Below, in pieces: positions 23,201-35,164 of a stretch of DNA of 64,000 nucleotides. The notes under the pieces are model-generated. The model was given only the letters and a program-made list of their open reading frames with translations. It was not told the DNA's origin and ran no database searches. This stretch comes from Chytridium lagenaria (Eukaryota > Chytridiomycota > Chytridiomycetes > Chytridiales > Chytridiaceae). The first letter of the stretch is position 1. The number at the start of each line of letters is the position of its first letter. The DNA lies in assembly GCA_025449115.1 (NCBI GenBank), contig JAHLKC010000088.1, forward strand, positions 1 to 64,000. Reading direction: 5' to 3'. A program made the position numbers and the translations under genes.

Positions 23201-23954
23201 AAACAAAAAAAAAATCAATACAAAACACAGTCCCTAACAAAACAGGGCTTTTGTACCGTTGCATTTTCATGATCCACTAAACTACGCAAGTAATCGAGAA
23301 ATCCCATGTTTTGTACCAACGACTTATCCAAGAAAAAAAGTTTTGATACAGCTATCGCAGCAGTTTTACAAACATAAGGATCCTTATCACTTAGACATCC
23401 TCGTAATTGATCGCACAGACATTCCGTAATCTTATCAACCTGTATATACCCCATAGTACGTAAAGCAAGTGCTCTAATAATCGGATTCGTGTCATTCAAA
23501 TCCTACACATATTCAACATGACCGCCTAATAAAATCAACGCACCTTCATAAAAGCATTTACAGCAAGACGAGCCATATCCGGCTTCGACTTTGAGTTAAT
23601 TGATGAGAAACAAGTAGATCATCTTCTTGATCTCAAGCAACGGAATATGCATACAAGCCACCACATCGTTGAACAGCGCAGACATGTCGTTCCCCATGGT
23701 CATGTTGGCTACAATCTTTTTCAACACAATCTTCTTCTTCACATGCTTGCTGTCCTTCTTGTCCGAGTTCAGCTCGGTTCGTAACTCTTGTATCTTCCCT
23801 GTTCAGGAGAGAAAAAGTGGGGGGGGGGAGGAATGTGTTAGAACGTTTGAAAGGCCGCGATGGTCGATCTGTGGATGGAGAGGATGCAGCTCTGGAGGTG
23901 ATGCATGGGACAGAACACATACCAACCTCGTTGAAAGTACTTTGCGTCGGCCAT
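20236..23954 (-). CDS. AP-1/AP-2 beta-adaptin (many exons, frame broken repeatedly)
   Basis: Large beta subunit of a clathrin adaptor, which links clathrin to cargo at the trans-Golgi (AP-1) or plasma membrane (AP-2). The N-terminus [10 protein letters not shown] continues into [14 protein letters not shown], then the solenoid ([76 protein letters not shown]). A Ser/Thr/Pro-rich hinge follows (about 21200-21680), then the ear ([39 protein letters not shown]) ending in [14 protein letters not shown] and a TGA at 20236-20238. At least seven one-base indels lie in exons (for example near 23605, 22890, 22400 and 22300), yet homology resumes each time. One intron carries a 15-base poly-G. Whether it is Apl1 or Apl2 cannot be decided by eye. 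Confidence 0.9.
20449..20463. repeat. Poly-G tract in an intron of the beta-adaptin gene
   Basis: Fifteen consecutive G on the plus strand, preceded by A-rich sequence, inside the intron before the last beta-adaptin exon. Its true length is uncertain given the homopolymer errors elsewhere. Confidence 0.8.
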
Positions 23955-25229
23955 TGCGTATTAGCCCAATTGTGTAACGCAAATAGCTGATACCAGCAAC
24001 AGCACAGATGTCCACGAGTGGGGATAAGTGATTATGGTATTGACGTGCGTGAACTGTTATTTCTGGTATTCCTACTTGTGAACTAACTTTTCTAGTTGAT
24101 TACTTTGTGATTACGGTGGAATTTATATCAACTCTGAATTAGATTGTTATCACCAAAAAATGATGAAATCGTCTGGCACGTACTTAACTCGTATAGAAGG
24201 ATGTCACATTTTATTACCTTAATGCAGGTCGTGTTGCACTATCGAGATCCTATCGAGATTCTATGCAGGATGCTCACACGAACAAGGCTCTAAATAAGTG
24301 GTATCCAACGATCGTGTGTAAAGTTCCTTCGTGTTTATTATTTAAATCAACCAAAGTAAATATCTCATCCTTTCTTCAAAAGCCCAACCCTTGAGCCATG
24401 ACCAACAAGAAACGTCACGGTAAACCTCAACTTGAGACGTTATACATTCAGTATCTCAACGAACCACTACACATACCCCAGCCAAACGGTATCCGGAAAA
24501 CGTATAAAAGGAGGGGAAAAGGCCAATAAAAATGTTTATCTGAACATCCATAAAACGATGTATATTTTGTATATTTTTTATTTAATAAGAGAGACAAGGT
24601 GGAGAGTATTCAAATTCAATGAATTGTTATGGTGAAAAGTGAGAAAACCCTTTACCTTACACCGTCACCGATACTCAAGTGACTGCGGCAAGGTCCAACC
24701 GAGTTGTACCTTTTTTTAACATTATTCGTTACTTAAAAAGGTCATCGGGATTACCGCCAAACCTGCAGTCAGTCACGACCCACATCCCCAATGGACATAT
24801 ACAGCTTTGCATTCCATACCTTACTCACCGGCCCCTCTACTATCCCTACAAATCCAGAGTTGGCGAAAAGAGAAACGAGGGACGGCTACAAAAAACGACA
24901 GAACGTTAACCTCATGCTCAAGAAAAATAAAAAGAAGATGGTAATCTCACTCTCAATGCAAGGGTGAACTGCATCGACGGGATCTTCAATAACGACCGTC
25001 TTCCAATTTGTATGCAAACTAAAGCCTTTCAATGGAGAGGAAAGAGGTTAATAAGCGTTCATCAGGAGTATGGATGAGTGGAAAATAATAATAAAAAAGG
25101 GACGAGTGACCGTAACAAGCTTTTTTCAATTTTTTTAAAATGATTTTTTCCACAAGCATAACGAGAAAAAGGAGAAAAACACATAAATAATTGAAGATTC
25201 AAAAAAAAATATACATATCAGGCTTCACT
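23955..25229. other. Intergenic region with a possible small spliced gene
   Basis: Upstream of beta-adaptin and downstream of the gene at 25230-26035 (both minus). Plus-strand frames at 24432-24909 look random. On the minus strand 24729-25018 has exon-like pieces (separate entry). The rest shows nothing. Confidence 0.4.
24729..25018 (-). other. Possible exons of a small unidentified gene
   Basis: Three pieces bounded by good splice signals on the minus strand: 24951-25018 (after TTTAG, before GTGAGA), 24829-24885 (after TTGTAG, before GTGAGT) and 24729-24762 (after CTGCAG, ending in a stop). The first reads as HTNWKTVVIEDPVDAVHPCI, which looks protein-like. No upstream exon or start was found, the product matches nothing I know, and chance is a real alternative. 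Confidence 0.2.
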
Positions 25230-26035
25230 CTATAGGTCAAGCCCAAGGTCAGCGAACGCATCGTCGATATCCTTGTCCAAATCCTATAGAAAAGTATCAG
25301 TATAACTGGATACATTACGTAAAACAATAATACGTGAATGAATAAAAAGAACACTAACCATAGACATCGAAGACTTATCAGCGTTCGCAGGATCGGAAGC
25401 CTCATTCTCGCTCTCATACTCTTCATCCGATCCAGACCACCCAATCGGGTCTTCCTGGTGAAGAGATCCTCCCTTGTGACAGCCCCGACGCCAACGGCGA
25501 AAGACCAGCCTCCGCCATCAACGCCCACAACATATCACGACCGAGATCAAGACGAGACTCGGGATCAGCAGTTTGCTGCTCCTTCAGGGACCGCGCGAGG
25601 GCGGCGGCACTGCGACGACGGGAAGCGTAGAACGAGTCGGTCTTGCGTTTGATGCGAGGGTGCGACTTGGGTACGTCCTTTGATCGGTCAACAGTGGGGC
25701 TCTTTCTTGAACGCTGGTGTGAGTGCTGACGATGGCGGCCGTGATGTGCGCGGGGGGCTGGTGATGGGGATGCCGCCTCAGCCAACGGAGCAGACAGGTA
25801 GGAGGATGACATGACTCGAGGAACATATCTGATAACAAAACAAACGAGTTTAGCATATGGAAAGTCAAAGCAAACGCAACTAAACGACAACAACAATATA
25901 AAAGCTTTACCTATCAATCCGAGTCTTTTGCTGTGAAGCATCAATGGCAGACCTCGAACGGCTTAAAGTGTGAGGATGGGAGTGACGGTGAGGTGGCCCA
26001 AAGGGCGGTGGGTGATACGATTGTGTAGAGTTCAT
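25230..26035 (-). CDS. Unrecognised small basic/acidic disordered protein
   Basis: Three exons joined in phase: 25911-26035, about 25359-25828 and 25230-25283. The product (about 215 residues) is histidine/serine/arginine-rich at the N-terminus, has a charged helix in the middle (FYASRRRSAAALARSLKEQQ, then RDMLWALMAEAGLSP), an acidic stretch (EEYESENEASDPANAD) and the tail DIDDAFADLGLDL. One frame break near 25495 needs an indel. The start at 26035 (MNSTQSYHPPPFGPP) is my choice; the frame is open further upstream, but there it only translates a GT-rich repeat. I do not recognise the family. The spliced C-terminus, with its aspartate-rich end, supports a real gene. Confidence 0.5.
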
Positions 26036-27554
26036 ATAGTGAATTAGGCGTGGCGAGAGTTGTAGAAGAGTGTTGCTGAACGACGAGCTCTTTTCATCTT
26101 CCCACGAAAAAGGTAGGTGCTGGTGATGATTTCTAGAAGACGAACGCTGCCGAGTGGTGAGAGGAGAGTCGACTAGTAGAGAGGGAGTGGAGTGTTGTTT
26201 TGTTGTGTAGGTGTGTAGGTGTGTGTATGTGTAAAGGAGCACTTGGTGGGGTGGTTGATAGTAGTTTGTGTGAGTGAGTGTGTGTGAGTGAGTGTGTGTG
26301 TAGATGTATATCAATCAAATGAAGGATGACGGCCAACAGTGTGATGTACTCGGTGGAGACAAGGGAAAGGACGGAAATGTGTGAATGAAGGCGAGTATTT
26401 AAATGTGAGAATGTTCAAGGAGAAAGCAGAAGGGAAAGGGGGAGCAGGTGGCAAAAAGAAAAAAGAAGAAGAAAAAAGTTATTCAATGTTTGGTGTAACA
26501 ACATAACCTTTTTAATTGTTAAAGGGAATAAAAACATCTAATTGGTCATACTGAAAATAAAAATAAATATTCATAAATATAATAAATAGTGCCACCCACT
26601 CTAATAAGTAAATACATCCAACAAACACGCGTTTGGAAATACTATAGACGCGTCAACGACGCGTCAATCACACAAATTACCATTACCATTACCGCGTTGT
26701 TTTTCTCGTTGCTTAAATCTCGCATCCAATGACTTCCATCCCCAATGCACCATTTCATCCATCGCCTACACAACAACTTGCACCACCACCACTGACTATC
26801 AGCGGTCGCATCGTCTCCAACTTATCCACTCTATACATACTGATGAAAGTATGACCATTCGGGGGGGAACAGCAACCTTACTCTGACATAAGCCCTCTGA
26901 CCTCCAAGAAAAAAGCATAATTACTCATTAAGCAATGAGCGGCATTCCGATCGACTCTAACCACATAAGCATAAGGACATCACCTTTTTACTTTCTGGAG
27001 ATTTAAAGCGCTTCAACTATGCAACGTACATATCACAACTCATCTTTTACAGCCATCAACCATTCTAAAACATTATCCATTCATACAAATTAACACCACC
27101 GCAATCTCATTCACTTATAAAAAAAATACATAGTCCGACAAAAAAAATGCAGTTTCCGGCACAAACAAACCGTAAAACACAACAATGTTTTAAAGAGAGA
27201 AAAAAAAAAGTCTAAAAAATATCACGACCACGATCATTCAAGTCCATCCAGATTAAAAAAAGCAGTAAAATGGTGTAAGCGAAAATAAAAGCTGTCAAAC
27301 TGCCCGAGAGAGAAAAGAAGGAATCTAACGACAATAAAGAAGAGCAGGCCGGAAAAGAGACGAGAAAATGTAGTGAAAATCGTAAGCACTGAAACAAAAT
27401 AACAAAAGATAAGACTCTTCACACTTCATGCAAAACAAAAAAACCCCCCACAACTTCCTACCGAAACTCTCATAAAAAAGCCATCAATCCCATGATTTCT
27501 ATCCATTACAAAACTACAAGCCGAAAAAAAAAAAAAAAAAATCTTCAAATGAAA
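26036..27554. other. Intergenic region, 1.5 kb
   Basis: Upstream of the 25230-26035 gene and downstream of the LRR gene (both minus). It begins with GT-rich repeats (to about 26311); the Thr/His-rich frames there merely translate the repeat. From 26440 to 27540 it is AT-rich, with short hydrophobic frames at 27212-27422 that look random. Nothing else seen. Confidence 0.45.
26204..26311. repeat. Interrupted GT-rich simple repeat
   Basis: GT-rich tracts (GTGTAGGTGTGTAGGTGTGTG near the left end and GTGTGTGAGTGAGTGTGTGTG at the right), broken by a non-repeat segment. It lies in the probable 5' leader of the 25230-26035 gene. Confidence 0.8.
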
Positions 27555-28848
27555 TCACCACCTCATCGTCGCCGCCTCCTCCTCCTCAACCTCCTGACTC
27601 CTCTTCCGGCTCTTCCGTCTCCCCTCCACCTTCTTCCCTCCATCAACCCTATCAACAGCTGCCACCGCAAGCGCATGATGCAAAGCACTCTGACCAGGAT
27701 TCTTGGCCTTCTTCTGGATAACCGCTGCCGCAGCAGAAGCAGACGCCGCACCCTCAGCCAGTGCGGGTGCGTCACGTCTGGCACGGTCTACAACGCTCGA
27801 GATACCTTGCGAAGGGGTGGTGGTGGCAGTCACGTACTCAAAAGGTCGGACCGGCGTCGACCTAGCAGCAGCTATCAAAGATAATCAGAAAAAAAAATTA
27901 ATTAGTAAGCCAGGGAAACCATATCCCAAAAGACGAAATATTTAAATTATTTAAAACTCACCAACAACAGCCTCCTTCCCCTCCTCAACAGCCTCAAACC
28001 TCCCAACACCGTCCACAACCCCCTCACTCTTCGCCCCAACCCCAACCCCACCCTCAATACCCGCCCCCCTCCGTCTCCTCCTTCCCTCCCCCTCCTCCCC
28101 ATCCTCCCAAACCGCTCCCTTCCCACCACTCTCCCTCTCCTCACGTTCCATCCGTCGTCTCGCCAAACAACACACCAACACCAACACCGCAATAAGGAGC
28201 ACACAAAGCGGGATCGCAAGACCCAGGATCAGTGGCAGGTTGGCCGGCGTGGAGCTGCCGCCTCCAGACCCAGAGGATGAAACGCCGGGCGTGCCAGAGT
28301 TTGTCGAAGTGTCCTCGACAGGGTCAATATCATCTATAGACAGAAAAATTAGTTTAATATGTGTATAATCAAAATAGACACATGAGTAGATGACTGCCAA
28401 AAGAGGGAGGAGGGCCTACTTACCAATCCACACCTCACCCGGCTGCGCGCAGGTAGGATTCTGAGACCCAACACTACAAAAAATTGTCCATCAGTCACCA
28501 TCATTCTCATCAAATCCACGATAAAAAAACCTACTCTGCATCCTCCAACTGGGTAATCGCTTCCGGTATCTCTCCCGTGATACAATTTCCAGCAGCATGC
28601 CTGAGAAAGCTCAAATCAGAAACCAACCTAGTCAAGAATGTAAACACAGAATACAAACTCACACTCTCTTAAGGTTCGGCAGCCCTGCAAGCGATTTCGG
28701 GAACGCTCCAGAAAATTGGTTTGCGGCAAAGTCACTAAAATAGAAAAAAGTGAGTCAACAACAGAAGTCACTGAGAAAGATAAACACAAGGTGATTTCAA
28801 AAAATCCAACTCCCAAAACCAATGTCCATTTCACGCGTCTATCAATCA

Positions 28849-28883
<35 letters not shown>

Positions 28884-30241
28884 CTCACATGCTTTCCAAA
28901 CTCCTAGCCCCGAAAACGTATCCGGCACAACCCCCGTAAACTCATTCCGATGCATAAACAACATCCTCACATTCCCCAACTCCCCAACACTCTCCGGCAA
29001 ACTCCCATTCAACTTATTCCCATCCACAAAAAACTCCTCAACGCTCTTCAACCCCTTCACAAGCCGTCCACTCAACGCCCCCACAAACTCATTGTTCTGA
29101 AGGTGAAGATGACGCAGCTTCGTCATGGTACTCATGGACCGTGGAATTCGCCCATTGAGCTTATTGTCAGAGAGGTAGAGGTATTCGAGGTCGGACATGT
29201 TGCCGGCTGAGGATGGGATGGGACCGGTGAGGGAGTTGGTGCGGAGATTGAGATTGCGCATGCGGGTGAGACGGGACAGGTCTGGGATGGGACCGGTGAA
29301 GCGATTGTTGGCGAGGATAAGAGTGTTGAGTTGGGTGAGGTTGGCGATTTCCGAAGGGAGGTCGCCTTCGAGGTTGCACTCTCCAAGATCACTGCCAAAT
29401 CATTCGTTTTAGAGCTTTATCCACGCAATAATACGAAAGGTCGACATATAACAGAGTAAAGACTTACAGTGATTGCAAGTTCGTCATGTTCAAAACAGCG
29501 GTAGGGAACCCACCCGTAAAACTATTTCTCGCCAATAACCTTCATACGACCGAAAGAGAAAATGGCATGTCAATAACCAATTCCTTTCACGGTAATTAAA
29601 AGCACTAAATCACTCCAACTCACAAATGCGTCATCTTTGTCAAGTTTCCAAAGAAATCCGGAATCCTTCCACTCATACCGGTCCCCGAAAGAGTCAAATG
29701 TTCAAGGTTCCTCAACCGCGAAATAAAGGTAGGAATCTCTCCACCAATCTCATTGCCTTCGACAAGGCTGTATGTTCAAAAAAACCAACATAAAAATAAA
29801 CCGGTCAAGAATACAGGACTTATAAGCCGGGGTCAAAAAATCCACAGCTCAGACTCACAGTTGTTTGAGATCAGTAAAGTTTCCAATAAATTCCGGTAAC
29901 GATCCCCTGAGCCTTGCATTTGAAAAGTCCAACACTTGCAAGTTGGGAAGGTACTGAAGATAATCTGGCACTCTTGTTCCCGCGTATGTTTCATTATTAA
30001 GTTTCCTGTGGAACAAATTATGGTTCGGTTGTGAGGTCAAAGCAAACGTTAAAATGTGAAGAGATACGGACGGAAACGAGACTGAGAAGAACAAAAAAAC
30101 GGGCGCGGAATGCGAGTAAAAAGCTTACAGAGAAAGAACAGTATCGTTTGATGAAGAGCAACCCACACGCGAGTCCCCACAACAGTTAAGGAGGTCAAGC
30201 CTCGGAAGGATTTGATAAAGAATCTGACAGTCTCTGCTCAT
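27555..30241 (-). CDS. Plant-type LRR single-pass membrane protein, no kinase
   Basis: A receptor-like protein of about 700 residues in at least nine exons. It starts with a cysteine cap (MSRDCQILYQILPRLDLLNC, then CGDSRVGC), followed by about ten leucine-rich repeats of the plant-specific kind (LxxLxLxxNxLxGxIP), for example LILANNRFTGPIP and LYLSDNKLNGRIP. A short region with one Cys (QNPTCAQPGE) and a Ser/Gly linker lead to one membrane helix (LILGLAIPLCVLLIAVLVLV), then a stop-transfer CCLARRRMERE and a basic/acidic cytoplasmic tail of about 150 residues ending at TGA 27555-27557. Outer repeats have about one per exon, while 28889-29397 carries five in one exon. One frame break lies at the G-run at plus 28908-28911. 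No kinase domain follows. It likely senses or adheres to something outside the cell. Confidence 0.8.
28850..28881. repeat. Poly-A tract (32 bases) in an intron of the LRR gene
   Basis: An uninterrupted run of A on the plus strand, so poly-T in the LRR transcript, immediately 3' of a splice donor. Confidence 0.9.
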
Positions 30242-30689
30242 GGCTTCGACTTTCGTATATTAAGCGTTACGTCGATATGATCCTAATTAACGTTGATCCG
30301 ATGAACACAGAGAACGGATGATGGTGGCGTTGTTGTTTCGAATATTGATCAATGCGAATAACGGTGATGGGAATGTGATGATGGCAGCAGGTAAACGGGA
30401 ATGACAAGGGAATGCAGTGTGGTGTTGATGACCGTTGGCTGACCTTTGAAAAAACAGCAAGAGCGTGGGGTACTCAACGATGTGTGTACGGTTTGCGACG
30501 ACGGACGGCAAGGGGCAGGATGAGTTTAGATTTGACAGCGCAGCACAGCAAGCAAGCAACGACCCCCCTGGTCTTTGTATGAGGCGACACTGAGAAAAAA
30601 AAAGATGGATTTTGACGTCACCAAAACTCACCCCGATAAGGAAAAAGGCATTCACGAAAACCACCACGTAAAACGGTATTTTCACGCAT
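30242..30689 (-). other. Leader of the LRR gene with a candidate signal-peptide exon
   Basis: The LRR protein as called from 30241 lacks a signal peptide. Upstream, minus 30630-30685 reads KIPFYVVVFVNAFFLIG, an ideal secretion signal core, followed by the donor GTGAGT. An ATG at 30687-30689 would join it if one base were missing after ATGCG. A splice to the acceptor just before TCGAAGCCATG would then also need a phase correction. I think it likely, but unproven, that this is the true first exon. Confidence 0.35.
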
Positions 30690-30809
30690 GTACGTAAAGG
30701 ATATGACTTTTTATTATTGACCCCTGCATCGAGTCGTAGAAAAAAAGAACGGGAATATACACGTAATTGTAAAAAGTAAGTACATTGAATGACGGAGAAT
30801 ATCGCATCT

Positions 30810-33800
30810 TCAGTCTAATACAGGAACGGTTCTTGGTAGTTGTTTTGCTCCGACCTTATCAACATCCAGAATGATTGTATGTTTCGTCTCGACTTTAAAT
30901 CAAAAAATCAATCAATAGCGTTAGGCTTTAGGTTTAAAAGACAGGGGGTGAAGAGAAAATCTAAAATGGCTTACGTAGATGACGCAATCCCTTTTGAAAG
31001 TCTTTCATGTTGAGAGAGCCAACCACAAGGGTAATGATATTAATTACAAGTTGGACAAAGCCTAGAGTGAACGTAAGTGAACAGGACTACGATTTTATAG
31101 AAAACATTAACAAACCACTTACAAAATGTTATAAGCCCGTTCCTCGTCAACTGATACTGACTATTCGGCACCACGATCGTCAAAACCGCCACAACAGCTC
31201 CCATATCCACAAACATGAAAATCACAAACACGATCATAAGCGGATAACTCGCCCTCCTGATCCCAAACCACCCTAATGCGTAATAAAGCACGGCGACGAG
31301 GATGGTGATGATAGCGGAGGGGAGGATAAAGCTTGTAGCAAGTGCTCGTGGAGCTTCAACATGTTTAAACATGTGTTCAGTGGCGTTGGCGGAGAAGAGG
31401 AGAATGTTGAGTTGATCTTGTTGGTCGTAGTCCGAGCGTTGGACGTAGTAGCTGGCGGAGACAACCATAGCGACGATGCCGATTGTAAAGTATATATTGC
31501 CTTTGAGCATGAGAATAAAAACATGGTAACGTTCAAGCATTTCTGTTGAGTTTAAGAATTAGGTAAAGGAAAACAATATTCAAGGGAGTGGCTTCTGAAT
31601 GTGATACGCACGTCGTTTTGATACACTAGCACCTTGGACCTAGGGATTAAAGTTAGTAATGAAAATGTAGCAGGGTCAAAGTTTCTTTCCTTACCTGGTA
31701 AATATTCCAACCATAGGCTGTTTTCGAAAAACAACCATTAAGACTCGCAGATGGAAATCTAAATCAAATCTGAAACTCACCTTGATAAGCTTTATAGGCT
31801 AGTAGCGCCCCGATAACATTACCAATCCCACTTATTGCCGAAATCGCCACCTGCACAGGCCAAGCCCTGTCCAACAACTCCAACGCCTCAATCAACTTCC
31901 ACGCCACATTCTGATCCTGCACAATCCTCCAAACCGCGACACATTCCAGCTCCCCACCACATCCCCCATAGCGCCTACCGTGTCTTTTGTGATATTACTG
32001 TTAAGCAGATTCCATGGACAATGGGCCTGCATATGGAAATGCTGGGCGTCAGCTGATACCATGAAGAAACGACCACGAGCGTCTTGAATGATGTGGAGGG
32101 TGGTGAGGGCCCCAGAGGACCAGACGTTGAGGAAATTTTGCGCACAGTTGCGGTATTGGACGATTTGATCGTTTTGGATGATGGAGTAGGCAAAGATGGC
32201 GATGCTGAATAGGGTGCCGGCAATGACTTGCATGGAATTTTTGTTCCAAGCCTATGCAATGTATGAGTATTGAAAGAATAAAGGAAAAGACACGCGATTC
32301 GGCTATTGAGTCTTACCGCATCAAATACGCCAAGCGCAAGAACTGCTTGTGCGAATATAAAGAGCGAGAGATACACCTAAATACGTTAAGCATGTGATGC
32401 AAGAGACAAGAAAAAAGAACACGATGATTAGTAGGAACATCAATAGATAGTAACCCCAGAACTCACCAAAATAAACTGTGACCCCCCCGTCCGTTTCTCC
32501 CACGCCAAACTCCCAAACTTCCACAACGACCAAACAATGAACGCCTCCAAACACCCTAAAACTAAAGCCTGCAACACTCCATTCACAACAAGCACAATCC
32601 CCCAATCCACATTCCCCGTCTGCGGTGTAGGGCTCACCGCGATATTGTTATGAAAATCTTGAGGACTCGTTGAATGGCCGATGATTTCTTTATGGAATCC
32701 TGCTTTACATCCTTTTCACTGGGCTTTAGCGATGGTTCTATGCGGATAATTTTCGAGGGTTGTGTGTCGTGAGCGTCCGAACTTGTGACCCCGATTGCAC
32801 CGTCGTCTGGAATGGAGCTAGTGCGAGATAGGATATCCCCATCGTCAGGATTTCTACCACTTTGGTTTCTGGTATGCTCGGCATTGTATAAGCTAAGATT
32901 TCGACGAAGTATACTAGGTTGATACTGAACGGAAACCCCCGCTCCATCTCTCGACAACGTTCCAAGTACGGACGGTGGACATATATCCAAGTCCTCTACC
33001 ACCTGCTCCACGTTCTGATTCGTCACATGAAGTCTCGCATCACTAAGTTGATAAGACAATGAGCACACAGACCCCACCGTAAACCCTCCACCCACAACTC
33101 CAATTGGCTCTCCATTATTATTCAAAGTTCCAGGAGGTGGAACCAACCCTAGTTTCATCACTGTCTCCCGTTTCCCCATGGTATCCCCTGCAATCGTCCC
33201 ATCCTTTCGTCTACTGATCGACTTCCCCGTTTGCGCCCACGACAACCTCTTATCATCTGCGGACGCCAAAAACGAGTTCCGGTTCGAGTTATATATGGTC
33301 GAAGAGGGTTTTCGAAACGTGTTTCCACGGGACGCCGGCACCCCAGGCGGCAGGGTAGATGGCGCTGCCAAAGATGTTGTACCCGAGCCTACTTCCAACG
33401 ACCCTGCAGCGTTATTCATAGTAGATAATCGAGCGTTTGAAGGAGTTTCCGGTAACATCTGTGAGCTTGGTGTGCTCTCCGATTCAGAAGGCTGAGGTGC
33501 TTGAAGTGCATCCTGCCCAGACGTCGTATTGGCCCTCCTCAGTCTATCTGCTTTTTCCGACGATGCCTTTCGACGAACTGGTATGTGATGGCTCCTTGAG
33601 CTATCAACAAGACTCAATGTTCTTCCAGGAAGGTTTGGCGGATGGCTGAACGTAGATTTATCGCCTAACGATGAGTCGGCTTCCTCGGCATTCAGGGGTG
33701 TTGGTAAAGATACGTTATGATCTGCTTCGGAACCCGCCGTTGCAGACGCACCATCGGTTTTCTTTGTTGATGATTTTCTTGATGAAGCTGAAGGCGTCCC

Positions 33801-33856
33801 CGTATCCACCACATCATTTTCTAGTGCTCGTCTCCACCACACCCGCCTTCGCCCAT
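30810..33856 (-). CDS. UPF0658 family Golgi membrane protein
   Basis: The C-terminal 370 residues fit the fungal UPF0658 Golgi apparatus membrane proteins (S. pombe SPAC1952.10c type). Seven to eight helices are visible, for example WGIVLVVNGVLQALVLGCLE, YLSLFIFAQAVLALGVFDA, MQVIAGTLFSIAIFAYSII and PLMIVFVIFMFVDMGAVVAV. The family marks YGWNIYQ, the following RRMLERYHVFILMLKGNIYF and the end SLNMKDFQKGLRHL are present. The last exon ends in a TGA at 30810-30812. The first exon encodes an unusual 400-residue Ser/Thr-rich disordered N-terminus. Its ATG at 33854-33856 fits only if the G-run at plus 33842-33844 is one base short (MGEGG to WWRRALEND). Other breaks: near 32650, and at plus 31952-31955. 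Family assignment rests on remembered motifs; the function of UPF0658 is unknown. Confidence 0.68.
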
Positions 33857-34380
33857 GATGGAATCCACCGCTGCGGAAAGCGTTGGTGGCTCACCGTCGA
33901 AGGGCTCCACTTTTCGTTTTCGTTTAATGATGATGGAGGAATGGAAGGGGAACGGCGAGGAGACCGATGATGGATGTCTAGAGCGTTTTTGGTTAATGAT
34001 TGGAATTGTCAGAATGGAATATAGGGATTGTCATGTTATGTTCTATATAAGAATTGTCAATCTTTTGGAGTTATTGTATTTTCATAACGCGACGGGTAGC
34101 AGTCCAACCGACATTCAAAAAACAGTAATTACAAACGCCAAAGTTGGGATGCGAAAAAAAAGGAAAAGGGAAAAAGAAAAGTGTTGTGGCTCCTTCACAC
34201 AACCAGTTGCGAGTAGTGGGGGTAAAGGCAGCGAGCGATACATTGGAAAAACCAAACACGAAGCTGCAGTTAACTCAAGTCATGAGACAACTACAAAGGC
34301 GATACCGGCGGTTATGGGTGTTGGCTTGCATTAAGACCGTCTTGAAGAATTTTTCGACTGATTCGAATTGGGAATTGGTC

Positions 34381-34462
34381 ATGGTGAGAGTGACGGTGGA
34401 CGACCTGGGTGACGGTGGCGCCACTATGGCGAAGGCAGAGAGGACGACTTGAAGTAGAACCT
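34381..34462 (-). pseudogene. Broken duplicate of the secreted-peptide gene
   Basis: The minus strand here matches the signal-peptide region of the gene at 35165-35299 (shared GTCGTCCTCTCTGCCTTCGC). The start codon is lost (CTGAGG in place of ATGCAG), about ten bases inside the signal peptide are missing, and a TAG follows where the intact gene reads ATC GCC. The rest has drifted. No alternative frame is open. Homology in the flanks shows it arose by tandem duplication. Confidence 0.65.
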
Positions 34463-35164
34463 CAGCGGTCGATTAGGATTAGTTTTGAGGTCGATTGGAT
34501 TAGATCTGAGGGAGACGCACAGAGGAGAGTGAAGAAAAAATCGGCAGGTTTCAAAGCATGCATCTCGTAAGTTGGATTTCGCGGAGGTTTATGACGGCCA
34601 TTTAGAAAACATCCCTCTCGAACATCCTTGAAGTCTTCACATGCTTCAATATTAAAATGTAGCACAGATATCTGAGTAAGACCATGCTCATGCACACAAA
34701 GTTAACAATCAACAGAAAATGTATTTTGCATCCGCCGAAACCACCTCCACACAATTCTCTCACGAGAAGGGGCAGCAGTCCAGCCGACATTCAAAAAACA
34801 GTAATTACAAAAGCGGTATAAGTTACAAAGATACAACAAAAAAAGGGGAGGGAAAAGTGCTGTGGTTCCTTCACACAACCATGCTGCAGACAAGGGAGAG
34901 TAAAGGCAGCAATACATAAAAAACAGAGAAAAAACCAATACAACAATGTCACATCAAGCTGCAGTCAAGTCATGAAACCATCGTAAAGGCAAATGAATCC
35001 AACAAAAGGGGTAGTTGATAGCAAAAAGGGGTGTTGAGGGGTGTCGGGCCTTGCACGGTCAAGCGAGTGAGACGTCTTGTAGGTTTCCTCGGCAACGACG
35101 AACCAGGAATTGGGTCATAGTAGCGTGTAGGATTTGCGAGGTTGACGATGTGAGCGGGACTCGT

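Noticed and set aside
26133..26336. Thr/His/Ser-rich open frames over the GT repeat
   Set aside because: They only translate the simple repeat and 5' leader; no conserved content.
33855..34334. 159-codon plus-strand open frame next to the UPF0658 start
   Set aside because: It is antisense to the UPF0658 start and then covers the 3' part of the decayed duplicate; no protein-like pattern.
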